A stretch of DNA of 64,000 nucleotides from Pyrus communis (taxonomy: Eukaryota; Streptophyta; Magnoliopsida; Rosales; Rosaceae). The number at the start of each line of letters is the position of its first letter. Position 1 is the stretch's first letter. Where the stretch lies: assembly GCF_963583255.1 (NCBI RefSeq), contig NC_084813.1, forward strand, positions 1,179,001 through 1,243,000. The letters are read 5' to 3'. The notes under the pieces were generated by a model. It had not been told where the DNA came from, did no database searches, and saw only the letters and a program-made list of their open reading frames with translations. Made by a program: the position numbers and the translations under genes. Shown one piece after another: positions 1 to 11,297 of the stretch.

Positions 1-1058
1 TGCAACATTTGCGCTCAACAATATGATACATCCGACCGGGTGCGTAAAGCCTTCTGGGATCCCTAAGCTTCCTACCTTCTGGTATGAAAGTATCCCTCAA
101 ACAAACCAAAAACAAGAAGCAGGGCAAGCTGTCGAAAACCACCAAAAGTCTTAGTAATTCACTCCACTATGAAATTGATGGTTTCAAAGAATACCAACCA
201 AAAGATGGACTTGAAAATATCTTCCAAAGGGGTTGCAGTTCTTGGCAAGAAATCATCCTACAAACACAATCACCAATTCCACAAGTCACGAAAACAATTC
301 GAAACAAAACAAACACGTTTACAAACACAAATGACAACCTTAAACTCAGACAAACCTACCTGCAAAACAACCGAGTAAATAACGTCGGCATACTTGACGG
401 CCAAATTCAACGACATACAACGCGCCGGAGCAAGCGCATAGCACCTCACCTTGCTCCGGGGGACTCCGCCTAGCCGGTCCCGATGGTTGACCACAATGAC
501 AGTCAGCAGCGCCGCCACACCAGACCCCAAAGAGTGACCCGCAAACACCATATCGTAATTGGACCCGTTTTCGAGCCAGAGCCGCTTCAATGTCTCGCCC
601 TCTTCGTTAAGCAGCCAAATCGCCGACTTCAAGAGGCCGTGGTGGACATATCCACCGTCGAACATCTGCATTCCGAGCTTGTTATCGAGCAAGAGCTCGT
701 AGTCACTCTCTTTGATCAAATTGAGGCCGCGAATGGCGAGGACGAGCTCCTTGTGGTCGTGGTCGACGTAGATGAGGTAGGGAGGCGCCTGGCCGTCGGT
801 TTGCTCGTAGGTGACGCGCTTGACGACCCAGTTGGGGTTGGGGCGGAATCCGCAGGTGGGGATGAAGTGCGGGTTGTGGAGATCGGCCTCGTAGACGGCG
901 AGGACTAAGCGGCAGACGCGGGGAACTGGGTCGAACTCGTCGGGAGTGGCGGATGTCCAGGTTGCGCTGTCGTTGGCACCGATGTAGGTGCAGCGCCTCC
1001 ACACCCAGCGCATACAGCCCAACACAACCACGCACTCCATTCCACACGTCACCGACAT
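1..1058 (-). CDS. Class 3 lipase, mono/diacylglycerol-lipase type, 5' part (gene runs off the left edge)
   Basis: Exon 1 is 1058-360 (233 codons, donor CAG|GTAGGT). Exon 2 is 257-199, after a TTTGTAG acceptor. Exon 3 starts at 128 and is open to base 1. Phases join cleanly, and exons 2-3 read as DDFLPRTATPLEDIF, then LRDPRRLYAPGRMYHIVER, typical of plant calmodulin-binding heat-shock-protein-like lipases. Residues 1-60 (EFDPVPRVCRLVLAVYEADL) match the mono/diacylglycerol lipase N-terminal region, and the Lipase_3 fold follows with AIRG at 108-111 and the nucleophile elbow GHSLG at 174-178 (Ser176). The expected role is ester hydrolysis of acylglycerols, probably at a membrane. The start is the first ATG of the frame and leads straight into the family N-terminus. 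The C-terminal part lies outside the window. Family call is firm; substrate is not established. Confidence 0.9.
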
Positions 1059-1505
1059 TGCTTTTTGGTTTTTTGGTGGGATTAAGGATGGTTGATGAAT
1101 GGGTTTTTGTCTTGTTTCTGTTAAATTTGTGAGAAGCTCATGATTTTTTACGGCGGAGCTTCTCGCGGGAGAGACAGAAGGACACTGAACAATGGGTGCT
1201 TGTCTTAATCTCCAGGTTATTCCGTAACATGGTTGTCGTTGCTTTTTTTTTTTTTTTCCAAAAAAAAAAAAGAAAGGGGTTTTACACGCAAACTAAACCC
1301 ATCATTTGGCATTTCCGACCACCAAAATGGAGAATACAAGGAGCACATGTGTGTCTCCGGATTCTGCGGACTCATTCATCCTGGCCGTTTGATTCAAACC
1401 ATGAGGCCACGAATTGATTCATTTATTTTGTTTCTTTCATGAAAATGGAGGTATTGGTGCTGACTTCTTTCTTCCTCTTTTCTTTCGTCTTCCTTTTTAG
1501 TCTTT
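1059..1505. other. Lipase upstream region with poly-T/poly-A
   Basis: This holds the presumed 5' leader and promoter of the minus-strand lipase. At about 1243-1272 a run of T is followed by a run of A, able to form a short hairpin. No other gene is visible. Confidence 0.5.
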
Positions 1506-2208
1506 GAGAAATTTTATTCAGACTCATTTATCATCTTTCTACACATAATTTATAGTTTTTAATCTTGAAATTTTGAATTTTTCCAACAATTTTCTTTCTA
1601 CACCTATAATGAAAAAGAACAAAAATATAAAATATAAAATTTCAACACTAGAAAACCTAGGCCATGCCATCACTCCAAACCCTAACCACCCCCAATTTCT
1701 ACCCCTCCCCAACCCCCCACCGCCATCTTCTTATCACCCATAATGAAACCCCCAAAGATCTCAGCCATCAATGTCCCCTTTCTGACCTTTTGCTGGCCAC
1801 ACAATAGCTCTCTCTTCCATGCAGTCCTTCTAACATATTCAAATTATGCCGAAATTGTCGAATCTAATTGTGTTGGACCATATGTTAATAATACCATTAA
1901 TTTTTCGAGAAAATAAAAGATTGACATGTTTCTTTTGGGTTTTTTAATTGTGGGTTGTTGGGAATAATGTTCTAATTTCCAAATTGTTGTGGGTGGTAAG
2001 GGAGGTGGCGGTGGGGAGTTGGGGAGGTTAGAAACTGGGTGTTTGAGGTTTGAAGAGATAGGGTGGCTGGAGTTGCCTATTGCTAAATTATTATTATTTT
2101 CTTTTTATGCTTGTTGGGTGTAGAAAGAGAATTATTGAGCACATTTAGAATTTCAAAATAAAAAATTAGGTGTAGAAAGAGGATAACTAGATCTAAATAA
2201 AATTTCTC
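1506..2208. mobile_element. Foldback/MITE-like element with long imperfect inverted repeats
   Basis: The ends mirror each other: GAGAAATTTTATTCAGACTC at the left pairs with the reverse complement of the end near 2170-2208 (GAGAAATTTTATTTAGATCT). The mirror continues inwards through two TTTCTACAC blocks on each side and a C-rich tract (1680-1740) matching a G-rich tract (1985-2060). No coding capacity is seen. A target-site duplication is not clear, so the superfamily is unassigned. Confidence 0.7.
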
Positions 2209-2768
2209 TTATGCTTTTGTCTTTTATCTCTCCCTTTCTTTTGACTCATCTCTCCCAAATCTCACACCACCTTTTAGTTCACTATCGGTGATGACCAAAG
2301 AGCTAGAAACCACTCCAGTTTGTGGCCCTGGTCCAATTTCGTTGAATTTTGTTAGAAATTTTCATATTTCGAGAATATTTATTAATATTTATCTTTAGTG
2401 ATTTGTTGCAAGAGAAGTATAATATGTATCGTCAAAATTTCTAATATTTTGTGTTGGAAATTGTCCTCCTCTCCAACCCTCCCGCTCTGTCGATCCGAAT
2501 TGGTAATCAACCCAAGCAACAAGCACTAAAATAAGGTTCGGGTTTGGCTGCCAATCAAAACAAAAACAAGTATCAAATTTCCGTTGGCTTTTGGAGAAGA
2601 AGAGACAAGGATATATGGACGAGAAGGTAGTCTGGTGCATCTGACAAATAAATAAGAATTATAATTATTTTTGGCCGCAAGATCTACGTGAATGACTACA
2701 ATTAGAGGTCCGTATGATCCGGATAGAAGGATCCGTAGATGATCCCTGTCCACCAAATTGGACATGTC
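2209..2768. other. Intergenic, no gene seen
   Basis: AT-rich DNA with short frames only. A small palindromic tract (GATCCGGATAGAAGGATCC) lies near 2718-2736. Nothing codes recognisably. Confidence 0.4.
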
Positions 2769-2910
2769 ATGAGTCATACTTTAGAAGAAAAAGGAAATAA
2801 AAAAGTATAGCAAGCTGTACATTTGAGAATCTTCCTTCCAGGACTGATGAGTCATGCTATGTAAGAAAAAGGAAAGAAAAATGCAAAGCTAGCTGTATAT
2901 TAGATGGGGG
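2769..2910. repeat. Short local direct duplication
   Basis: About 62 bp from ATGAGTCATACTTTAGAAG (from 2769) recurs with changes as ATGAGTCATGCTATGTAAG (from 2846). Both copies run through an AGAAAAAGGAAA block and end near AGCTGTA. Probably a replication-slippage duplication. Confidence 0.7.
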
Positions 2911-3084
2911 GCAGATTGTCATTACCGTGCCCTTCTTATCTTCTTCTATATTGTACGATCTTAAATTACGTCAATATTTTATATTAATTTTTTTTTATAA
3001 AAATAATAAAACATATTGACATGATTTAACCGTAACCACACAAATAGGAGAACATGGTAAAAGAATGGCAGATAATCCGCTTCC
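2906..3084. mobile_element. Mutator-type MITE, family A copy 1 (179 bp)
   Basis: Terminal inverted repeats read GGCAGATTGTC at the left and GACAATC/GGATTATCTGCC-like at the right. The flanks are ATATTAGAT (2897-2905) and ATATTAGAG (3085-3093), a 9-bp target duplication with one mismatch. The AT-rich core with GTCAATATTTTATATTAA and the GTGGTTACGGTT block is shared with copies at 38707-38926 and 46351-46555. No coding capacity. Confidence 0.85.
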
Positions 3085-3093
3085 ATATTAGAG

Positions 3094-3929
3094 AATCTTC
3101 ATATATTCTTCTTTGATAAAGGTGTTACTGAGATGAGAGAAATTTGAAATTTTAAGATGAAACTCAGGTACATAAATAATCGTTCTTTTGAGGCAATAAA
3201 TTTATTACTTGTTTACTCAATATCATAAGTTTTAAGTTTTTTAATACCCAAATTTGGTGCGCAAGCTCATCATTTAAATTTTATAATTTTATTTTCCTAT
3301 CACAAGTAAATAAAGAATATAGTCAATTAAAAAGAATTATTCCTTTTTTATGTCAAAAAATATTAAAATTTGAACGAACAAAAAAGAAATTACAGATTTT
3401 ATACGAAACGTTAATAATAAAAAATTTTAAATGATAGTGAATATTAATTTAAAGTTTGAACTCGAATTTCTGAATTTTTGCCTTTGCTTCTCTGAGTTCC
3501 CTCTTTAGATTAGCCGATTAGTGGTTCCATTCTCAAAGTGGTATAGTTGTCTTGTTGCCTAGCTTTGCAAGTGTTGTGGTTTCCACTTTGCGATGGCTAT
3601 ATTATGTGGTCTTGCCTTACAACAATGACTTGATGTGATTTTGCTCCTCTGTAGTGATTTTATGTGACGTCTTTTCAGCAATGACTTGTATGATCGTCAA
3701 TAAAGGTTTATTGTATCTATCATTTTGAAGAATGAGCTTGATGTGGTTCGGGAGTGCATTTTCAATAAGGTGGATATGGTTGAATGGATGAAAATGTCCA
3801 TCTAAGATTAGAAGAACTAGTATTCACTACTCCTGTTGGATTGGTCGTTGTGTTATGCTTTGTTTATGTGAATTTTGGTATTGGTCTAGATTTACTCAAT
3901 GATGTGCCGGGGAGGAACCATATCACTGA
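3094..3929. other. Intergenic, no gene seen
   Basis: AT-rich to about 3470, then more balanced composition. The 3480-3930 stretch may belong to the degraded coding remnant downstream, but no frame is open and no domain is recognised. Confidence 0.35.
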
Positions 3930-4503
3930 ATAGCTGCCGTCGGAGTTTTATGACACCCTCAAAAACAAGAGGAGAAGCAAATCTGTTAGCTTAGATGTGA
4001 ATTTGCTCGCGGCGGCTCTTAAGATGGTAGCTAAAACTTGGTAATACCAAGTTTTGGGACCAATTGTTCAAGGTTGTGTTCAGATGCTATCTTTGTTGAC
4101 ATGGAAGGCCAACCAGTAGAGGGATGACATATTTAGAAAATTGTTTCCTAAACCACCCATCCAAAAAGCTTCGCGAGCAGGATCTTGCAGTCGTGTGTAT
4201 TGTGCAACCAATTCTGAGGAGGGGAAGACCGGTGCTGCATTAGATAAACCATGTGACGCTGGGGAAAGTTACACTATAGGTGAAGAAAATTGCGAATCCA
4301 ACAAGCATCCAGAGTCTCCGCAAACTGATGTTGTTTCTGTACCGAGTGAGACCGGGGACAGTCACACTTTAGGCTAGGAGAATCGCATATGCAATGAGTC
4401 AAATCTATTGGCTGATGCTGCGTCTGGTTCCCAATGTAACAGAAACAAGGGGAAGACAAAGAACAAGAACCAGAGGGGCAAGAACAAGGAGAGCAGAAAG
4501 TAA
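3930..4503 (+). pseudogene. Degraded intronless coding remnant, family not recognised
   Basis: A frame reading LPSEFYDTLKNKRRSKSVSL then DVNLLAAALKMVAKTW (about 3930-4040) is interrupted by stops. It resumes in a 78-codon segment (4141-4377) rich in Glu and Ser, and ends with a lysine/arginine/asparagine tail (NRNKGKTKNKNQRGKNKESRK region to 4503). The composition looks like a once-translated nuclear protein with a basic C-terminus. There are several stops and no introns, so a retro-copied or transposon-derived pseudogene is possible. An inverted repeat AAAACTTGGT/ACCAAGTTTT lies at about 4033-4055. I do not recognise the parent gene. Confidence 0.4.
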
Positions 4504-4509
4504 CCCGCT

Positions 4510-6647
4510 AGACATCATATATATGCGATATGAACCTTGTTTTGCTGCGCAAGAACTTGATGGTTCCTTTGATATAATATCAGACAACTTATCTTTGATG
4601 AGCATTGTTTGTAACAATTCATTACATGTTGCAATGTCAGTTTTGACTGGATACTGTTGGTTAAAGACAAAACCCCTAACCACTAGAGTAATTTACCACT
4701 AGTAAATATTCACCATTTTATGTAATAATTTACGTAGTTTTTTTACTATATATGTGGATCAGCTTCTCCTTTAATTGTTTCCATTATATTTCTCCGTGAC
4801 AATTTGATATATAATTTGAAAATGCAAAATTAATAAGTGACCACATGTTAGGGATGATCTGGAACAACTCCCTAGTTTGTGTGTGATAGGATTAAATGCA
4901 CACCACAAAGTAGCACATAAATGTTCTATTGATTTTCCTTATTAACACTAAGATTTGTCAATTGTAGCATATGAAAATAAGGGTCTTTCCCGCAGAAAAT
5001 TGTTTTATTGAACTACTTAAAATGTCACAAAAACTGGGCTACTGTCCCTACTGACCAGCCACCGAAAAATAATTATTAGACCGACTTACACTTATCTAAA
5101 GTTTACGAAATTTAATATGCAGATACTACACACACAGAGCTACACTCACACAAATTTTTGGAGTTGATTTGCTATTTAAATTAAATCGAACAAAAACATG
5201 ACAGAAACATATTTTAAGTAGTAAAAATAGATTTTAGTTCACAAGTTAAGAAAACGAGTTAGGGGAAGTGTTATCCACCACCAAATAATCATGCAAACAT
5301 GTTATGTTTCATTCAAATTCCTTTTATTTCCGGATGAAGATGCTCAAGTTGGCTTAATGTTATAACTCAACCTGTTACTCTTTCTTATGTAGTATGTTAA
5401 GATAATGGCATTTTCAACTTAACTTAGTCCTTAGCATGCAATCTAGAATGACGTGTTCATAGATTTAACAAGTAGAAATCATTAAGAACGAAAAGAATTT
5501 GAGTCATCACAAGACATCGTAAGTATTGACGTTGTCTTACTTATTCTAGAAATTGATTCACATGTTAATCGCAATTAACAAGTACTACTCTAGAACATAT
5601 GTAGGTCCTCATTTAACAAGGGTAGGCACACACATATTCATAGCATTAGAATCCTCAATATGCTTACTAAGTATGTATCCGTAGAAAACATATAAGGAAT
5701 TTATCAATGAGACAAGTAGTGAACCAATTTTCATCCATTCATAAAAGTAATTCAAACGAAATGTCATAACAAAGCAATCATATTCGGGGCTTCAAAACAG
5801 CCCCTAACTACTAAAAATTTAGTTACACAATCCTTAAGTTAAAACAAAAGATAGACATGAGTTTGAGAAAATAGAACCGAAAGAAATCGACTGAGGCCTC
5901 CTTTTTCCTTCCTTCCCCAACGCTACTTTTAAACCAATTCTTGCTTCATCATTTTCTTCTCCTTAACTCACTCACTAATAGTCATTTAGTGATAACAATA
6001 AGTGAGAGGAAATGGTAAAAAAATTGTAACTGCTTGGGTAGCCTTTATACCAATTATTCCCACTTAATCCTCATATTTAATTCCATTTCCTCTGATATTT
6101 GAATAGGTGTTAGTTGGTTTGTTCTTGGCGGCATTTTGGCTGCTACATTTATTGGGTTTATTGCCTTCAATGCTTTCTTGTCAGTTACAAACTGCTCAGC
6201 CTCTTGGAAACCTTTTAGTGTTAAAACAGCCATAACTTCTTCTAGAAAATGATATTAACAATCTGCTAAATGCTCTAGAAAATAGACATCTGTAGCTTTC
6301 CAAGAATATAAGGCTCATTCTCTAATTCATTCTAAGCTGTCCGCAACTTGCTTCCAAAGTCAGCTGAACTACACAGGCAGTTTTGACGAATTTGTTACTT
6401 AAAATTCCACTTGTGCTATTTTTCTTTTCTTTGCTTGACAAATCCTACAAAACACAAAAACAAAGTAAATAGCTCAGAAATATAAGGAACTAACTAAGAA
6501 AAGACAAGTGAATTTGATGTAAAATATATATAAATATGAGCTTATCAGTGTGCAGGGAGTTAATGACCACTTACGACAATGTTTTTGACAGAACAATATA
6601 TTTACTCTAAAAGAATGCTGGAATAATTTGGTAAACAATGCTTGAGT
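4510..6647. other. Intergenic, probably old repeat DNA
   Basis: About 2.1 kb with no open frame of note. The text around 4860-6000 has the look of decayed transposon DNA (GGGTCTTTCCCGCAG near 4980), but no terminal repeat, primer-binding site or protein domain could be found by eye. Confidence 0.35.
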
Positions 6648-6975
6648 AGGAACTTTTACTCAAAACTCTTTGTGTTCAAATCGCAAAGTTTTGTGCTTAT
6701 GATCCAAACCGTTCGCATTATGAATCATTCTATAAAGATCATCTTTGCAAAAATGAATTAAAACTAAGGTCGTTTAGTCGATCTATTGTAGCAAATACAT
6801 AGACGATTCATAATACTTTTATCAATTCATTCATCTGTTTTTATATAGTTCGATAACTAAACGACCTTAGTTTTAATTGATTTTTCACAGAGGCAATCTT
6901 TATAAAGTGATTTATAATATGAACGGTTTTGATCATAAACACATCGGCAAAGAACAATTTTGAGTAGGAATTCCT
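6648..6975. mobile_element. Palindromic foldback element, full copy
   Basis: The left half (AGGAACTTTTACTCAAAACT, CTTTGTG, AAAACTAAGGTCGTTTAG) is mirrored by the right half (CTAAACGACCTTAGTTTTAA, TTTGAGTAGGAATTCCT). The arms are about 150 bp around a short central region. AGT flanks both ends, a possible 3-bp target duplication. No coding capacity. Lies about 760 bp upstream of the GDSL start. Confidence 0.75.
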
Positions 6976-7140
6976 AGTCATCGTTTGAGTAGCCAAGTAT
7001 TGTTCTAATTTAGTATCGAACTCATCATTTATTAGAATTGAACCTAAAACCTATCACTAGACCGCTCTTCGACATGTAGTAATTCCTTCTCCAGTTGGCA
7101 TATCGACTCTTAGGCCCGAATATGCTTATGACATGCAGAA

Positions 7141-7381
7141 ATTTCTACTCAAAACTCTTTGTGTTCGAATCACAAAGCTTTGTGCTTATGATAAAAACTG
7201 TTCATATTATGAGTCACTCTATACAGATCATCTCTGCAAAAATGAATTAAAATTAAGATCGTTTAGTCGATCTATTGTAGTAAATACATAAACGGCTCGT
7301 AATGCTTTTATCAATTCATTCATCTGTTTTTATATAGTTCAATAACTAAGCAACCTTAGTTTAATTGATTTTTTACAGAGG
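7141..7381 (+). repeat. Truncated second copy of the 6648 foldback element
   Basis: Reads in the same direction as 6656-6893 with scattered changes, starting at TTTCTACTCAAAACTC and keeping TCGATCTATTGTAG and the TTCATCTGTTTTTATATAGTT block. It stops after TTTTTTACAGAGG, so the outer right arm is missing. It lies about 360 bp upstream of the GDSL start codon. Confidence 0.8.
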
Positions 7382-7681
7382 AGTTGTTAATTGGTTCCGG
7401 TGATTCGGTTGTTGACGGTACCAAGTAGTTGTTAAGTTTAGTTGGCATCTAACTAACCCAAAGTAGGCAGCCAAATAAGAAAACTCGGGGCAAAACAAGT
7501 GAACTTTGACACCATTGTGCATGCTTTTTATTAATATCGAAATTTAGTAATCTTTACACTCTGAAGCAACCACCACCTAACAAGTAACAAATCAAACTCT
7601 GCTGACTTGGGCAGCTGAGTTGGCCAACTCCTCAAACTGTGCTGACTTTAGACCTCATCAGAAATTTAACGATCAATTTAC

Positions 7682-7688
7682 TATAAAT
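7682..7688 (+). promoter_or_regulatory. TATA box of the GDSL gene
   Basis: TATAAAT 50 bp upstream of the start codon. This fits a short leader of roughly 20-25 nt, so transcription probably starts near 7712-7716. Confidence 0.6.
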
Positions 7689-7737
7689 TCTTGTCTCACT
7701 AGCTGCCACTTACTCCCCAAGTGAGAGACATTCAAAG

Positions 7738-9729
7738 ATGGAAGTGACAATGTGGATGGCTTTAGCTACCACCATTTTCACAACCATGGTAGCCGTGCCT
7801 TCATTGGCAGCGAATACCGTGACCTTCGTCTTCGGTGACTCCTTGACAGATGTAGGGAACAACAACTATCTGCAGTATTCTCTTGCAAAGTCAAATTATC
7901 CCTGGTATGGTGTCGATTATGTTGGTGGTCGACCTACTGGGAGGTTCAGTAATGGAAGAACCATCGGCGACTTAATATGTAGTGTTCTTGATTCTTATAA
8001 TGTTATACTTACCTGACGTCGATTTTTTTCTTTTCCCTTGTATCTTGATGAACTTGTTGAATTTTGTTTGTGATTTTTGTAGCCGAAAAGCTTGGGATTC
8101 CATCGCCACCACCTTATCTATCCTTGTCACGGAACAATGATGCACTGCTTAAAGGGGTCAATTATGCATCTGGTGGAGCAGGAATACTCAATAGCACTGG
8201 ACTCTATTTTGTAATCACATTTCTTTCTAAAATATTTTGATCGTGTCGTTGAACCTACAACTTCAGGTGCAGGAGTAAATGCAGTATAATCTTACATCCT
8301 TTTTTTATTTTTCTTCGTGACAGATTCAGAGGCTGAGTTTTGATGATCAAATACAAAATTTCAAAAAGACAACGGAAGTCATCAAGGCTAAGATTGGGGC
8401 ACAGGCTGCAGCCAAGCTCTTCAAGGAAGCCATCTTCTTCTTGGGACTTGGTACTCTTTTATTGGACAAATGAAATCTTGTTCTAGATGAAAAGAACTCA
8501 TTTTTTCTGTAGAAGTGGGTTAAGTCAGTGACTAATTTCCTTGCACCCGAGTCTAAAGTCCCGTTTCCTGTAATTAGAGTAGTTTAGACAATTGCTCGTA
8601 TATATCTAAGATCATTTACTATATATTTTCTTCCTTTGCTTTTTTTCAGGGAGCAATGATTATATCAACAATTATTTGCAACCCTTTTTACCTACTGGTC
8701 GGCAGTACACTCCCGAACAATTTGTGGAATTATTGATGCGTACCTTAGAGGGACAACTTAAGGTTAGTAAACACTAACAAGTAAACAACACATCCCACAT
8801 CTCTTACAATATTTTGAGAAAAGAAGTACCGCGCTTTTCTTAAATATCAAGTTTCATAATCATATTTTAAATTGGTTACTTTGGCGAACGTTTTTTAATT
8901 TGCTCACAATCTTGGTCTTTGATCTTTCATTCCAAGCAAACTTTTTGTAAAATAGTTCGAGTTGTCTCATTCAAAAAAATCCAGGGTTTATACTCAAACT
9001 TGGCTTGTTTCTCATTGAGGCAAAGAACATAGGCTTCGATTGTTTCTTTCACAAGCTTCAACGATCCAAAACTGGTGCAAGCTCGAGCTCTTTCGAGCCG
9101 ATTTACATCCCTAACCCCTAGTTAATTAACAATGCATGTTCAAATTGTTTGTGTTAGACGCTCTACCACCTGGGTGCCCGAAATATGACGTTCCATGGTC
9201 TCGGACCACTTGGCTGCATTCCTTCTCAAAGAGTCAGATCAAACACAGGGCAGTGCTTAAACCAAGTAAACAATATGATGCTACAATTCAACTCCAATGT
9301 AGAAAAGCTCCTTGCCTCCCTTGACAGGCAACTCCCAGGGGCAAAAATCTCATTTGCAGACACATACGGAGACGTCCTCGACTTAATCCAAAACCCTACA
9401 GCTTACGGTAATCAAACTCGATAACTCAAACTGTAGATTCGAAGTTGATTCGCAGATGTTTAACTTACAATGTACGTACCAATTTTTCAGGGTTTAAGGT
9501 TTCGAACCTTCCGTGTTGCAATGTGGCCACAAACATTGGAGGGCTATGCTTGCCTAATTCACAGCTATGCAGCAACCGGAGAGAGTACGTGTTCTGGGAT
9601 GCATTCCACCCTACCGACGCAGCAAACGCGGCTCTCGCAGATAAACTCTTCAAGAAACTATTCACGCCACCTTCCGGTGCATCAACACTATTCACGGCTC
9701 CTTCCGGTGCACCAGCACCTTCACCCTAG
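7738..9729 (+). CDS. GDSL esterase/lipase, six exons, complete (365 aa)
   Basis: Exons are 7738-7978, 8083-8210, 8324-8450, 8650-8762, 9158-9407 and 9491-9729. All introns are GT-AG and all phases join without a stop. The protein starts with a signal peptide ending near LAAN (residues 1-25), so it is probably secreted to the apoplast. SGNH-family blocks are all present: [12 protein letters not shown] (Ser35 nucleophile), [11 protein letters not shown] (block II Gly), GSNDY (Asn168) and the catalytic pair in DAFHPTD (Asp323, His326). Length and six-exon layout are normal for plant GDSL enzymes, which hydrolyse acyl esters in cuticle, seed oil or defence contexts; the substrate cannot be read from sequence. 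The C-terminus carries an extra short repeat ([20 protein letters not shown]). Intact and probably functional. Confidence 0.95.
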
Positions 9730-10817
9730 TTGGCATCTCGCCGATGATTACTGCAGGATACATTACTAGTACCGTATGTAATTCTGCAGAGTTATGTCAG
9801 CCGGGCTTTGTCTGCAGACAACGACTTATTTATTTTTCATCGCACCTTCCTACAAAGAATTTGCACTTCAATATTAATTTGTTCCATAAACCAAGCACCT
9901 AATTTGGATTGTAATCGGCGTTTTAGTCTCTGCTTAAGATCAGATTACCCGAGTGGAATGTATTATGAAGAAACGAATATATATATCTTTTCCCGCCATC
10001 CGATTGATCATGAAACGGATGGTCATTCACCTTTAAATTTGATATCCAAAGAATTCATTCTTTTAATCCCTTAACATCAAATTCAAAAGTAACCAAGAAA
10101 ACGGGACTCTCGGATTCAGATAATTAACAAATGACAGGAAAATGAAAATAACTTTTTTTCTGAAGTGGGAATTTGGGATCAGACTGACGTGCAAACATAA
10201 TTCAGCAGAGCAGAAGCCTATGTCACGGTTTAATCATCATTCCCCAAAATAAATGTCAAACATACGTTGCACCAGCAGAAATTTTTCAGTATGCTAAAAA
10301 TACCGTCAACTTATCATAATACAATTAGTTATTAAATAAATTTCAGTGTAACATAAAGTGTGGTGTGCCAAAAAAATGACAGTAAGAAACCCAAAAAAAT
10401 TACAAGAACCCTAAAAAATAAATTAGCAAAAAGAATTGGGATTGGTTGCTCTCAGTCAAGGGCCAAAGTTTGTCCACATGAGAAACATCAAACAGTTGAA
10501 AAAACCCTAACAAGAATCAACCCAAAAAATCAAACAATGGGCTTCAAATGCTTGCCAAATCCTTCTTCTCTTCCCTAAAACCAGAGGTCAGATCCAAAAA
10601 TCAACCTCTGTTTTTAGAAAACAGAGTCATCAAGAAACACCCAGCACAAGAAGCACCGCCGTTGATCTGCGCGGTTAATTCAGGGGAGGGAAGATCCAAC
10701 GGTTCTAGCCTCACTTCGGTGTGGTTAAAGCAAATAAAATCATCATCGAGCAACAAGAAAAACAGAAAATTTGGGACTTGGGGGTGTTTGGGAGGTGAGA
10801 AAAATTGTGGGACTTAC
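9730..10817. other. GDSL 3' flank and intergenic DNA
   Basis: The GDSL 3' UTR should occupy the first 200-300 bp. The rest is AT-rich. Frames around 10360-10850 on the plus strand lack recognised domains and overlap the presumed intron of the minus-strand orphan exon. Confidence 0.4.
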
Positions 10818-10924
10818 GAGAAAAAGTCAGAACTCATCGGAGTGATATGAGAGCCTGCCTGTCCAGAAGTACCAAGTATCCTTTTGGACATTGATTTCGC
10901 ATCTTTTCGTGGTCTCCCAGCCAT
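10818..10924 (-). CDS. Possible first coding exon of an unidentified minus-strand gene
   Basis: An ATG at 10924-10922 opens 35 codons starting MAGRPRKDAKSMSKRILG and ending at a consensus donor, TTTTTCTC|GTAAGT. A TATA-like element sits about 190 bp upstream and the leader is pyrimidine-rich, so a genuine transcript start is plausible. The next acceptor by eye (CGCGCAG near 10673) gives only about a dozen codons before a stop, and no further exon was recognised before the GDSL gene. It may be a broken gene, a short uORF-type peptide or a non-coding transcript. The peptide is basic and matches no family I know. Confidence 0.35.
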
Positions 10925-11104
10925 TAACAACGGCAGAGAGGTTCACAGTAGATGCTTTTTTGCAGATTCTTAATCAAGAAAATCAAAGAAAAAAATACAA
11001 AAACAAAAAACAAAAACAAAAATATAAGAAAAAATCAAAGAAAATTGAAAGTAAGAAGATTCATAGAGGAGGAAGCAGAGATTGATAGCTGCGGAGGCGC
11101 TTGG

Positions 11105-11125
11105 GGTTGAATTTATATAGAAACA
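11105..11125 (-). promoter_or_regulatory. TATA-like promoter element (minus strand)
   Basis: On the minus strand CTATATAAATTCAACCCC lies about 190 bp before the ATG at 10924. The hAT element begins at 11298, only about 180 bp further upstream, so distal promoter sequence has been displaced by that insertion. Confidence 0.45.
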
Positions 11126-11289
11126 GAAGGTTAAGGGTTTGTGGTTCTTGATAACTTCGGAGCATATGCCTTCGGATTTGGTGTTTTGAATGGGCCAAAT
11201 TTTGAGATTGGGCCTTAGCACAACCAGCCTCAATCCAAATGGAGTTTCGGTCCGATATGCTTTCAGAAAGATAAGTTGAGAAACAGAGG

Positions 11290-11297
11290 CTCATGAG
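11290..11297. repeat. Left 8-bp target-site duplication of the hAT element
   Basis: CTCATGAG, identical to 21967-21974. The octamer is itself palindromic. Confidence 0.85.

Noticed and set aside
483..1047. Long frames on both strands across lipase exon 1 (141 and 114 codons)
   Set aside because: They are shadows of the real lipase exon. Only the frame ending at the 360 donor continues across introns into conserved lipase sequence.
7150..7180. tRNA-like T-arm (CTTTGTGTTCGAATCACAAAG)
   Set aside because: It is a small hairpin inside the foldback element arms, with no acceptor, D or anticodon arm.
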